From Trichocoleus sp. FACHB-46 (lineage in GTDB: Bacteria; Cyanobacteriota; Cyanobacteriia; FACHB-46), in assembly GCF_014695385.1 (NCBI RefSeq), contig NZ_JACJOD010000006.1, forward strand, positions 558,001 to 622,000: a DNA stretch of 64,000 nucleotides, read 5' to 3'. The notes beneath the pieces were generated by a model, which worked only from the letters and a program-made list of their open reading frames with translations, searched no databases and was not told where the DNA came from. The translations under genes and the position numbers were made by a program. Positions 54,823-63,715 of this stretch are shown here, piece by piece (positions within the stretch are counted from its first letter, which is position 1; each line of letters begins with the position of its first letter).

Positions 54823-54856
54823 AGATTGACAAGAGCTTGCTCTGACATGCAATATC

Positions 54857-54901
54857 AAAGCGATCGCCCTGGCTTGAAGATAGCTGGGGCGATCGCTTTT
54901 T
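54857..54901 (+). terminator. Terminator after ycf37 containing HIP1
   Basis: AAAGCGATCGCC pairs with GGCGATCGCTTT (54857-54868 with 54888-54899), further extended through CC/GG and GGCT/AGCT, then TTTTT. The stem is built from two GCGATCGC sequences. Confidence 0.85.
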
Positions 54902-54927
54902 GCCTAGGCTTTTGAACAAGTTAGAGA

Positions 54928-56802
54928 CTAGAAGGTGAATGTGGTTCGCAAGGCACCAATTCCTACTGTGTCGCTTTCAGGTGCATTACCTGGGTTGAAG
55001 AGCACAATCACACCTGGTGTAATCGTGATGTTGTCAGAGACGCGATAACGGTAGAACACTTCTAAGTGCGTTGTTGTACCGGGTTGATCTCCTTCAGTTC
55101 CTGCTCCGCCTGCTAGCAAGTTAGGAATATTCTGACCTGCTGGTAAGTCGCTTTCGGTGATTTTAGGCGGCTGGCCTACATAAATTCCGCCCAAATTACC
55201 TTCGCCGAACAAGTCGGGGAAGTTGAGGAACGCCATCCAGTTGGTGGTCTCCACATTGCCATCGCGATTAGGAATTCGCGAATTAGTAAAGCCACCCCAA
55301 CCGCCTACAGTAATCCCTGGGGTAGCGCGCCAAGCTACAGTGGCACCAAAGGCATCCGTTTTTAGACCAGAGCCAATGGTAACTTGGTCATCACCAATTC
55401 CTAAGCCTAAACTGCCAGCAAAGTTAGACCCAGAAGGGTTATAGGAGTTGAGGTAATGGAGCGCTAGGTCAATCGTATCCGTGGGAGAAACCGTCAATTG
55501 AGCTCCAGCAGTAGTGGCGCTACGGCGACTGCCAAATAAACCAGCGTCATTGGGGTCAGCAGGGTCACTAGCCGAATAAACACCCTGCAAGCTGATGCGG
55601 GGGCTGACTTGCCAGTCGAAGCCAGCACCACCGGTGCCATTACCAATGCTAATGATGGGGTTCCGCTGGGCAAAAGCCGAAATTGGGCCTTGACCAGAAC
55701 TTTCAACTCGGTTAGCTCCGCGGAAAACGTTGACTGCGTTAACGCCAACAGGACCTGCAACCACAGCAAGGTTACTGCCAATTAAATGCCGAAAACTCAA
55801 GTCACTGATGAGGAATTGGTTATCGCTGTCTAGCTCATAGCCCAGCCTAGTATCGTTACTGAGGCGGGGAGCTGTGCTGCCATTGCCAGCGGCTAGCCCA
55901 GTTAGCAAGATGCTGCGATTGCTCAGTTGTGTGAACAAGCTCAGCTGAACGTTGTTGATGAAGTTAATGTTTGTGGCTGGGTCTTCTGTATCTTTAACGC
56001 CATCGACTGGGAAGAAGTCAGCAGTATTGTCAGTACGGCCTTGGATGCCAAAGATAGCTTGGCCAAACAACTTGGTTGTGGTGGAGAACTGATTCGCTTC
56101 CAGTTCAGCCGTGCGAGCTTCTAGCGAATCGACTCGGCCTCTGATGGTTGCGAGTTCAGCAGAGAATTCTTCCTGCAACCGTTGTAATGTTGCTAAGTCT
56201 TCTTTCTGCACCAGCTCATCAGTGCCCGCCTGAATCAACTCATTGATCCGGTCTAGGCACGAATTAACCCCAGCCGCGAATTCATAGCGAGTTAACGCTC
56301 TGTTGCCTCGGTAGGTACCATCTGGATAACCCGCGATACAGCCATACCGTTCTACTAAAGACTGTAGCGATTGAAAAGCCCAATCGGTTGGTTGCACATC
56401 AGAGAGTTGGGAAACCGAGGTGACTTGAGCCATGCCATCACTGGCAGCTTCTGGGTTTTCCGGGTCTAAAGTGGCAACATCAATCATGCCTGGGCTGTCG
56501 TCAGACGGGCTCAAAGCTTGAGCTTGCAGGGTCGCGTCTGCGATCGCTGGGGTGGCGGAGGTCGTAGTGGCTGCATCAGCTGCTAAAGCAGTTATTTGAG
56601 TGGTGCGATCGCTAGGCTCACTCTCCTTGACAGACGCCTCAGGAGCCAAGACCTCAAGAGCCAATAAGCGGTTGGCCGCAGCCGCATCTGTACTATCGTT
56701 AGTGGCGGCTACAGCTGGAGAGACATTTGCTGTAAACAAGCCTAAAACTGTACACAACAGGGCTAAAGAGACGTTCTTTTCTAAGCCCACTGGGGATTTC
56801 AT
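54928..56802 (-). CDS. SLH-domain iron-uptake porin (OprB type)
   Basis: 624 residues from ATG 56802. The signal peptide ends near SPAVAATND. A polar stretch leads to the SLH domain (DWAFQSLQSLVERYGCIAGYPDGTYRGNRALTRYEFA, seen as two shorter motifs), a coiled coil (ELIQAGTDELVQKEDLATLQRL region, about residues 205-245), then an OprB-type beta barrel ending ALRTTFTF. Such porins (Slr1841-like) are the most abundant outer-membrane proteins of cyanobacteria and admit ions including iron. AAGGAG lies about 11 bases before the ATG. Upstream ATG codons are possible but lack a signal peptide. Confidence 0.93.
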   Translation of the reverse strand: MKSPVGLEKNVSLALLCTVLGLFTANVSPAVAATNDSTDAAAANRLLALEVLAPEASVKESEPSDRTTQITALAADAATTTSATPAIADATLQAQALSPSDDSPGMIDVATLDPENPEAASDGMAQVTSVSQLSDVQPTDWAFQSLQSLVERYGCIAGYPDGTYRGNRALTRYEFAAGVNSCLDRINELIQAGTDELVQKEDLATLQRLQEEFSAELATIRGRVDSLEARTAELEANQFSTTTKLFGQAIFGIQGRTDNTADFFPVDGVKDTEDPATNINFINNVQLSLFTQLSNRSILLTGLAAGNGSTAPRLSNDTRLGYELDSDNQFLISDLSFRHLIGSNLAVVAGPVGVNAVNVFRGANRVESSGQGPISAFAQRNPIISIGNGTGGAGFDWQVSPRISLQGVYSASDPADPNDAGLFGSRRSATTAGAQLTVSPTDTIDLALHYLNSYNPSGSNFAGSLGLGIGDDQVTIGSGLKTDAFGATVAWRATPGITVGGWGGFTNSRIPNRDGNVETTNWMAFLNFPDLFGEGNLGGIYVGQPPKITESDLPAGQNIPNLLAGGAGTEGDQPGTTTHLEVFYRYRVSDNITITPGVIVLFNPGNAPESDTVGIGALRTTFTF

Positions 56803-57258
56803 TGTTTTATTCACTCCTTCGAACACCATAAGTGACCAAGCTCTATACTTCATCGTTATCGCCGGTAGAGACTTAGACACACCTCTGCATAAATTTTTTG
56901 CCGCTAGAGCCAACAATCAAAAGGCTGCACTCAGTGACGACTCAGTTTTTCAGGAAGTTGATCACTAACCATTTGGAGCATTCCCATCTCGCAAAAAGAA
57001 TCAAACATTAAACAGAGATGAGATAATCCGCAAACACTTCTTTGAAAAAACTGAGCCAAAACGGCATCAGCTCAGTTGGGGTTGATATAGATTGAACAAT
57101 CTGCAACCCTCTGTTGCTTTTAGCACCCTAAGTCTTTTCTATCTCTTAGTAATTATCAGTCATGATGTTGACAGTCAGGCAATCTTGACAAAAAAGGATG
57201 CTTAAACTGAGTCAAATTTAAGACAAATTTTATTTATGCAAGCAATAATTGGATGGCG
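56803..57258. other. Gap upstream of the porin gene
   Basis: About 455 bases holding the porin promoter and leader. The left half is AT-rich; there is a short AAATTT-N5-AAATTT hairpin near 57220. No Fur box is clear to me and no gene is seen. Confidence 0.4.
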
Positions 57259-58995
57259 TTAGGTCCAAAGCAAGGCGATCGCCAACCGTACCGCTTCTCC
57301 TACAGATGACAATCGGGCTGATTCGTTAGCTGTTTGTTCCCAGCGCTTTAAGTGCTCTAGGAAAGCTTTATCTTGCTGAGCCCGCTTGACGATGACCTGA
57401 CTAATCAGTTTCTTTTGAATTTCTTCTGTAGAAATGCCTTGATGCCTGAGGTAATCTAACAGGTGCTCGACACTGCCCACGAACTGACTGGGAGCCTGTG
57501 AAACTAAAATATGCTGAATCTGGCGCACCACCTCTTGGTAGAGCCGCAAGCGTTTGTCTTTGTCCGTTGCGACAAATGTGGGTGGCTGTGCTTGAGGCTG
57601 AGAGGTGAGCACGGCAGCCTCTAAAGTGCTAGGTCGAGCAGTTATACCCAACAACCCTAAAATTTCCGAGCGCCGAGACAGTACACGTGGCAAAAGCTCA
57701 GGATAAAGTTGCAAAATTCGTTGAGCTAAGATTTTGCCGTTTACCGAGCGATCGGTTGTGAGCTTCAGTAAATAGCCGTTGTCTGTTAAGTCGTAGGACT
57801 GAATCGTTAAGCGCAGATCAAGGCACTCTAGTTCTACCTGAGCTAGGGTGAAAATTAAGGCTTCCCAATGCGGTAGTTCCTGCCAAACCACTTCGACAAT
57901 GGCGTCGCCTCCTTGATACTGACGAGCTAATTCGCCGGGTTCAAAGTCGCGGTTGGTAGGATAACGCTCGGTTGGGCTTTTGGTGGTGTAGTTAAACTGG
58001 GTAAAAATGTAGCGGCACTCCACCTTGGCTAGATCTGACTCTGCAATGTGCCAGTTATAGATGCAGCACCCTGTGAGTTGAGCTCCGTCTAAGTTAGCTC
58101 GAATTAGATGGCTTTCTAATAAGTAGGCATCGCTTAAGTCTGCTTCACTCAGAGTCGCCTCATTCAAGTAGGCTCCACTGAGATCAGCACGACGCAGGTC
58201 AGCACCTCGTAAGTTTGCCTCGGTTAAATCAGCTTGTAAAAGATAGACATCTTGTAAGCTAGCCCGCAGCAAATAGGTTTTCTTGCAACTGGTTTTGAGG
58301 AGATAAGCACCACTGAGGTTAGCTCGACTGAGATCCGCACTGTTTAGTACCGCTTCGCTCAAGTCAGCGCCAACGAGGGTAACGCGGTGCATATCTGCCT
58401 GACTCAAATCTGCCTGCCGCAAACAAGCACCACTCAGGTTAGCTTCAATTAAGTTGGTGCCAACTAATTTAGCCTCCCGCAGATTGGCTTCCTCTAAATG
58501 GGCTTCTCGGAGATTGGCTTGGCTGAGGTTGGCACTAATTAAGCTAGCCCGCCGCAGGTTGGCTTCCATTAATTCGGCTGCCACAAACTGAGTGCCATTT
58601 AATTTAGCTTTTTCAAGATTAATTTGATCGAGCTTGGCCCGACTCAAATCAGCCCCGCTCAAATCACCTTCTTGCAAGGTTGCCCAATTCAGATCAGCGG
58701 CTTGAAGCTGGGCCAGCCGTAAGTCAACCTTGCTTAGGTTAGCTCCGCTCAAAACTGCCTCAGTTAAGGTGCTGCTGCTTAGGCCTGCACTCCTAAGGTC
58801 TGCGCGTCGTAAACAAGCTCCAGTCAGGTTTGCTCGGTTTAATAAGGCCCAACTCAGGTTTGCGCCTGCAAGATTGGCTCCCGTTAAATCTACGTCTTGG
58901 AGGTTAATACCACTCAGCGTGGCACCACTAAGGTCAACGTGGGCGAAGTCACGCTCTCCTTGTTGATATCGACTGATGAGCTCCTGTACTTGCAT
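57259..58995 (-). CDS. Pentapeptide-repeat protein with C-terminal domain
   Basis: 578 residues. Residues about 18-310 consist of some 55 pentapeptides with the A(D/N)Lxx pattern (for example ANLAGANLSWALL), which fold into a right-handed square beta-helix. A cysteine-containing end (CCIYNWHIAESDLAKVECRYIF) closes the helix. The remaining 260 residues hold a mixed domain (around 340-420) and a helical Gln/Leu-rich tail. Pentapeptide proteins are numerous in cyanobacteria, some mimic DNA and bind gyrase, others are scaffolds in lumen or periplasm; no signal peptide here, so cytoplasmic. Function unknown. Confidence 0.88.
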   Translation of the reverse strand: MQVQELISRYQQGERDFAHVDLSGATLSGINLQDVDLTGANLAGANLSWALLNRANLTGACLRRADLRSAGLSSSTLTEAVLSGANLSKVDLRLAQLQAADLNWATLQEGDLSGADLSRAKLDQINLEKAKLNGTQFVAAELMEANLRRASLISANLSQANLREAHLEEANLREAKLVGTNLIEANLSGACLRQADLSQADMHRVTLVGADLSEAVLNSADLSRANLSGAYLLKTSCKKTYLLRASLQDVYLLQADLTEANLRGADLRRADLSGAYLNEATLSEADLSDAYLLESHLIRANLDGAQLTGCCIYNWHIAESDLAKVECRYIFTQFNYTTKSPTERYPTNRDFEPGELARQYQGGDAIVEVVWQELPHWEALIFTLAQVELECLDLRLTIQSYDLTDNGYLLKLTTDRSVNGKILAQRILQLYPELLPRVLSRRSEILGLLGITARPSTLEAAVLTSQPQAQPPTFVATDKDKRLRLYQEVVRQIQHILVSQAPSQFVGSVEHLLDYLRHQGISTEEIQKKLISQVIVKRAQQDKAFLEHLKRWEQTANESARLSSVGEAVRLAIALLWT

Positions 58996-59063
58996 GTACT
59001 TGCGCTGACTTTCACTCCATCATTACAGATTAGGAAGCGGGGCCAAACTAATGGCATGTTTAG

Positions 59064-60575
59064 TTATGGCAGCCAACGGGGGTGAAGTCCAGCCAAGGGG
59101 AGTTGTTCCGGTTGCATTTGCGCTGGAGCTTCAGTTGGACTAGGAGGGGTGACAGGCAGTAACCAGAGCCGACTCGTCGCGATCGCTTTGCCGTCATCAG
59201 TGCGGAGAGAATTGGTTTCAGCGTTGGTTTCCTTAGCGGCTGCAATGGTTTGGTCGAATAGGAAGCCCAAGCCATCAGGAGATAAGTTCATTTGGATGTC
59301 TCGTTGGTCATCGGGCAATCGCAACAAAGGTTTTGCCTCAGCAGTTTTTAGGTTGATCGCCACCAAAAAAGGCCGTTCTCGGTATTCGTTACCTGGGATT
59401 AGTTCCGTAATCAGGCTGTAGAGGACTTGCTTGGTGGGATCAAACTGAGCGCTCAAAATAGACCCTTCAGTTTTTAGCACCTCTTTTTGAATGCCTTGGT
59501 TGGTGACTAAAAAGAGTGATTTGGTGTAGTTGGTGTTGAATTTCACCATTGCCGCCGCCGAACCGTCCTGAGTAAAGCTCAAGACCATGCCGAATTTGGG
59601 TAGAAAATCCAAAGGATCGGCTTGGGGTTGTAACGGTAGAATCGCTAATCCCTGTCCTTGCGCAAAAGCTAAAGCACTACTATCCGGTGTGATTAAGAAG
59701 TCACCACCGGGCTGAGTTTTGAGCGGTTGAGGGGCTGCTCCTTCCTTGAGAAGCCAGAGCCCAAAGTCACCAGGATTGCGTTGGTTGACTCGCTGAATCA
59801 CGATGCTTTGGCCGTCTGGGGAGAGGTCAAACTTAAGGTTCTGGTACTCCTTGCTGTCGAGAACAAGCTGGAGCTGACCTGCTTTGGCGGGTTCTCGGCT
59901 CGGTTTACCAGGAGAGGCGAAATGCATCCCCGTCGTGACGGTATACAGTTTTTGATCGAGGGTACCTTGACGATTTGCCTGTCGCTCAGTTGCTGCAAAT
60001 AAAATCCGATCGCCTTCTGGATAAGCTTTGAAGTCCATCACTACCAGATTTTTCGAGGTCAGGACTCGCTTTTGCTGTTGCGATAGGTTGTAGAGAATCA
60101 ACCGTCCTTCCTCTTCTCCTTCCACGCCGATGTAAGCAAAGGCGCGATCGCGAGTCCGAAACTGGCCTAAAAATGGTTGAATTGACGCTCGATTTGTACC
60201 TTCTGCGGTAAAACGGTCTTGAGCATCCTGCAACTGAACTTGGTACTTGGTGCCGTAAGGGGCTGGCATGGTTAAGGTGTAGGCCATGCGGCGACCTGCC
60301 CAACTAATTTTGCCAGGGAGGGGTGGCTCTAGTTTCAAGTTCTTTTCTACGCTAGCCTGCTCCATGGGGCGGCTGAAGGTGAGAATAAAAGCTGTATCCT
60401 CTGCCCCAATTTGCTTGTTTTGCCAATTAAACTCCCGAATTTTGGGGGCGGAGCGATCGCCACTCCACAGGAGTAAGCCGATCAGGACTGCCAGCACGAG
60501 CATCAGCACGATCGCCACGCGGTCTAGAGGTTGGGGAAATGGCTTGAGAGGTGCGGTGGAGTTCGCCTTCTGCAT
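59064..60575 (-). CDS. Membrane-anchored protein with Ig-like and beta-propeller-like parts
   Basis: 503 residues. One membrane helix (about 20-38) is followed by a beta domain of about 100 residues whose TAFILTFSRPMEQASVEKNL pattern fits a Big_5/SbsA-type Ig-like domain. From about 135 the chain shows repeated SPDGQSIVIQR, SALAFAQGQG, LSPDGLGFLFD motifs like a TolB/WD40-type propeller. It would sit outside the cytoplasmic membrane. Homologues exist in cyanobacteria as hypothetical proteins as far as I recall. Divergent from the dioxygenase gene by 52 bases. Confidence 0.75.
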   Translation of the reverse strand: MQKANSTAPLKPFPQPLDRVAIVLMLVLAVLIGLLLWSGDRSAPKIREFNWQNKQIGAEDTAFILTFSRPMEQASVEKNLKLEPPLPGKISWAGRRMAYTLTMPAPYGTKYQVQLQDAQDRFTAEGTNRASIQPFLGQFRTRDRAFAYIGVEGEEEGRLILYNLSQQQKRVLTSKNLVVMDFKAYPEGDRILFAATERQANRQGTLDQKLYTVTTGMHFASPGKPSREPAKAGQLQLVLDSKEYQNLKFDLSPDGQSIVIQRVNQRNPGDFGLWLLKEGAAPQPLKTQPGGDFLITPDSSALAFAQGQGLAILPLQPQADPLDFLPKFGMVLSFTQDGSAAAMVKFNTNYTKSLFLVTNQGIQKEVLKTEGSILSAQFDPTKQVLYSLITELIPGNEYRERPFLVAINLKTAEAKPLLRLPDDQRDIQMNLSPDGLGFLFDQTIAAAKETNAETNSLRTDDGKAIATSRLWLLPVTPPSPTEAPAQMQPEQLPLAGLHPRWLP

Positions 60576-60627
60576 AAAAGCTCGTTGCTAAAATGTAGCG
60601 ATCGCGTCGATTGCGGGATAGTGATTC

Positions 60628-61212
60628 GTGGATTACACTTTAACACCCTTAGGAGCCGACATCTTTGTCGTCCGGGGCTTGCTGGATGCCAGCATCTGCA
60701 AACACATTTTAGAGGTGGTGAACTGCCATCAGTTTCAAGCGGCAGGAATCGAAGTGGCAACGGTGAATGCCCAGATTCGCAGTAATGATCTGCTGTCCCT
60801 AGATAGCCCTGATTCGTTGTTGCACTCTACTCATCAACTTTTGCTGGCTCGAATCGCTGTAGTGCAACAGCTATTACTGCAACATTATGATGTTGCCTTC
60901 CCTCACGCGGAAGCTTGCTCAATTTTGCGCTATCAACCGGGTCAGTACTACAAGCGCCATGTCGATAACTTATTGCTGAGCGATCGCTTTGAGGAAGTAG
61001 CTCAAGGCGTGCCAACTCGCGATATCAGTATTGTGGGCTATCTTAATGAGGACTTTGAAGGCGGAGAAACGTTTTTCGATCGCCAAAACTTAAAAGTAAA
61101 ACCTGAAACTGGCAACGTTTTGGTATTTCCGTCTTACTACACGCATCCCCATCAGTCCTTGCCAGTCACACTAGGAGAAAAATATTCCTTCACGACTTGG
61201 CTATTCCACTAG
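60628..61212 (+). CDS. Fe(II)/2-oxoglutarate dioxygenase (prolyl 4-hydroxylase-like)
   Basis: 194 residues. The double-stranded beta-helix core is complete: HxD in YKRHVDN (His and Asp for iron), GETFF and the distal His in HPHQSLPV, with Lys in GEKYSFTTW for 2-oxoglutarate. It resembles the P4H alpha/PKHD family, which hydroxylates proline or similar side chains in proteins or small molecules. GTG start 60628. Cytoplasmic. Substrate unknown; no partner gene beyond the divergent propeller protein. Confidence 0.92.
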   Translation: MDYTLTPLGADIFVVRGLLDASICKHILEVVNCHQFQAAGIEVATVNAQIRSNDLLSLDSPDSLLHSTHQLLLARIAVVQQLLLQHYDVAFPHAEACSILRYQPGQYYKRHVDNLLLSDRFEEVAQGVPTRDISIVGYLNEDFEGGETFFDRQNLKVKPETGNVLVFPSYYTHPHQSLPVTLGEKYSFTTWLFH

Positions 61213-61246
61213 CTCAGGCTGAAATCCAGCTTGTACTGATTTTTGT

Positions 61247-62053
61247 TTAGTAGTCGTACGGATTCTTAGGTTCTGGGATTTTCTTAATCGATTTAGGCTG
61301 AATCGTCAGTTGACGCTTTCCAGCAAGATCTTCTGTGATCATCTGCCCTTCGATTTCTAGCCAGGTGTCCACTGGGTAATCTTTGCGGCTTTCTTTTAGC
61401 TTCACTGGCAAACTGACTGGATACGCATCGGCGGCACAGCAGGTGATGACAAAGCGAGACAGCAGAAAATACTGCTCTGGCAGTTCCGGCGCATGGATGA
61501 CAAAGCCTTGGACTTTCACCTTTTGGCCCGTATAAGCATCTGGTTCCGGATACACGTTGAGCGTGCGCACCCACTCAATCAGCGATCGCGATTCGGAGTT
61601 ACTAGAGGCTCGAAAAGCCTGAGGTTGAGCCCTGGTTAAAGTAATTGCATCCCCGACTCCGCGTTGGATAGCAGTCTGGCTGGCGAAAGCGCGGGGCGTG
61701 ACCACAAAGCCTAAGATAGCGGTGAACAGCAACAAGGTACTACTCCAGCCCGGTGGAAAGAGCGACAGGTGCTGAGTGGTTTGGACTGGAAGCCCTGCAT
61801 TGCGTCGCTGAAATGATTGAGGTAAAAGCGTCAGGGCTTTGCCGCCGCCAATCAACAGCAAACCAATGCCACCAGCGATCGCTAGCCAAGTGTAGTTGGG
61901 ATGAATTAGCAGACTGAGTTTTCCAGTGAGCCAGTACTTGAGCAGCAAAATGCCCCAAGCACTAATCGCCACTACGTCGAGCCAGGGTAAAAATAAGCGG
62001 CGACGTTGCTCACCACTGCGGGGACGGCGGCCAGAAGTAGACTCAACTGACAT
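61247..62053 (-). CDS. TIGR03943-family membrane protein (YcgQ-like)
   Basis: 268 residues. A basic N-terminus is followed by membrane helices at about 28-45, 50-72 and 95-118, and an external domain with a conserved Cys pair VITCCAADA and beta-rich IEGQMIT region. It overlaps the upstream permease by 11 bases and is surely co-translated with it. The same pair is known in Bacillus as ycgR-ycgQ; in several bacteria such pairs belong to zinc-responsive operons, but I see no clear Zur box here, so the metal link is only inference. Confidence 0.85.
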   Translation of the reverse strand: MSVESTSGRRPRSGEQRRRLFLPWLDVVAISAWGILLLKYWLTGKLSLLIHPNYTWLAIAGGIGLLLIGGGKALTLLPQSFQRRNAGLPVQTTQHLSLFPPGWSSTLLLFTAILGFVVTPRAFASQTAIQRGVGDAITLTRAQPQAFRASSNSESRSLIEWVRTLNVYPEPDAYTGQKVKVQGFVIHAPELPEQYFLLSRFVITCCAADAYPVSLPVKLKESRKDYPVDTWLEIEGQMITEDLAGKRQLTIQPKSIKKIPEPKNPYDY

Positions 62054-63083
62054 GCAAGTTAATGAAGAGGGTAAACAAAAAGGTTAACTGCGCGGCTAAA
62101 GCAAATAGATAGATGACAGCTCTAGCCTGAAAAATAGACAGCATCAGACCCAAACCTTTCAGGTCAATCATGGGTCCAAAAACCAGAAAGGCTAGCAAAG
62201 AGCCACTAGTAAAGGCAGAAGCAAAGGACAGAGCGAAAAACGAATCCACCGTAGAGCAAATGGAGACCAAACCCGCCATCAGCATCATGGCAATAATTGA
62301 GGTAACTGGACCTTGGCCTAATCCCAAGACCACCTCTCGCGGCACAAATACTTGGATAAGAGCTGCGATCGCACTGCCTAGAATTAAGACTCCGCCTAAC
62401 TCTCGCAGTTCTTGCACCGTATTTTCCAACAACAAATACAAGCGATCTGGTAAAGGCTTACGCATGGTAGCTGCTGCGACCATTGATGCCTGCAACTCGG
62501 TGGTATCCATGCGAATCGGTTGACCAATTTGACCCAACAGAAAAGTCCCGGATTGTAACAAAGGCGAAACCCCGCTCTCCGCCTGGCTTTCTTTGGGCTC
62601 GCGCGGCATTGGCATAGCCCTGGCTACCGCAGGTTGTAATAAAGGCCGCAGATCGGCTTGAGCGCTAAAGACCCAGCCAATGATGGTCGCGATCGCCAAG
62701 GATAGACCTACTCGCAAAAACACAATCTCTGGTTGGTCGCGAAAAGCAATCCAAGTTGACCAAAACACGATGGGGTTAATCGTCGGAGCTGCGAGCAAAA
62801 AACCGATCGCCACTGGAGCAGGAGCCCCCTGCATAAGTAAGCGTCGAGCGACTGGGACGTTGCCGCACTCGCAAACTGGAAACAAGAAGCCTACACAACT
62901 GCCCGCAAAAGCTCCCAGTAGAGGATTTTTAGGCAAAACTTTGATCAGTTTGCGCTCATCCACAAAGAACAACAGCAAGCCAGAGAATAGTACTCCCAAT
63001 ATCAGGAAGGGAATCGCCTCGACTAACAAGCTTAAGAACAGCGTGAAAGCACTGTTCAATTGGTTTAGATCCATGCGCCTCAT
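62043..63083 (-). CDS. Permease, DUF318/YraQ-like (YcgR family)
   Basis: 346 residues with about eight membrane helices. The diagnostic CxC motif is in FPVCECGNVPVARRL (residues about 71-85), and a PTINPIVFWS loop follows. ATG 63083 follows GAGGAG by four bases; a second ATG at 63074 is possible. Function of the family is not established, with roles in export or delivery of metals or thiols proposed. Translationally coupled to the TIGR03943 partner downstream. Confidence 0.87.
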   Translation of the reverse strand: MRRMDLNQLNSAFTLFLSLLVEAIPFLILGVLFSGLLLFFVDERKLIKVLPKNPLLGAFAGSCVGFLFPVCECGNVPVARRLLMQGAPAPVAIGFLLAAPTINPIVFWSTWIAFRDQPEIVFLRVGLSLAIATIIGWVFSAQADLRPLLQPAVARAMPMPREPKESQAESGVSPLLQSGTFLLGQIGQPIRMDTTELQASMVAAATMRKPLPDRLYLLLENTVQELRELGGVLILGSAIAALIQVFVPREVVLGLGQGPVTSIIAMMLMAGLVSICSTVDSFFALSFASAFTSGSLLAFLVFGPMIDLKGLGLMLSIFQARAVIYLFALAAQLTFLFTLFINLHVS

Positions 63084-63715
63084 TCACTCCTCAGATTGAA
63101 GAGCGTGATCCCAGTCATTTTATCGGAATCGTTTGGGAATTGAGTTGAGTATCTCACGATCAGTAAATGCACAGGTGCTAAAAGAGGATCGGGAAGAAAC
63201 GAGCTTTAAAGCAGCCATTTAGACAATCTGTCAATTGTCACACTAGAAAAGGCAGCAGGCTGGGAATAGTAAGAGAAGTAAGCACAAAAATGTCTTGCTT
63301 AGATCCGGTGCCGCTAACGATCGCCAAAAGCTATGTCCTAAGTAAGACTGAAGTAGCTACTTTACCACTTGTGAAAGATTGTCAAAGTTTATGAAAAAAG
63401 AAAAGCTAGTAAGAAGCATGTGGTAGTAATAAGTCAGAGAAATAGCTACTTGAATTTTGATCAGAAATAATACTTATTTTCAGGGTGTATTAGGGTAACG
63501 AATTTAACTTAGTTGAGTTAAATATTTATTGAATCAAGCGATTCCAGTAGCGATCTAACTAATTCCAAAACTACCTTGCTACCGTTGAGCCGTCACGGAA
63601 AGCGTGTCTTTGTCAGACCAATCAAGGAACTGACACAGCTTGCCTAGCCTGCTTACGGAATTCTCCGTAAGTTAACTGTAGAGCCCAGGTAGTGCATCAA
63701 AAATTTAAAATACTT
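63084..63715. other. Gap between the divergent permease operon and the last gene
   Basis: About 630 AT-rich bases that should hold two promoters. An inverted repeat GACAAT-N6-ATTGTC (63222-63239) is the only clear symmetric element. No gene or terminator is seen. Confidence 0.45.
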
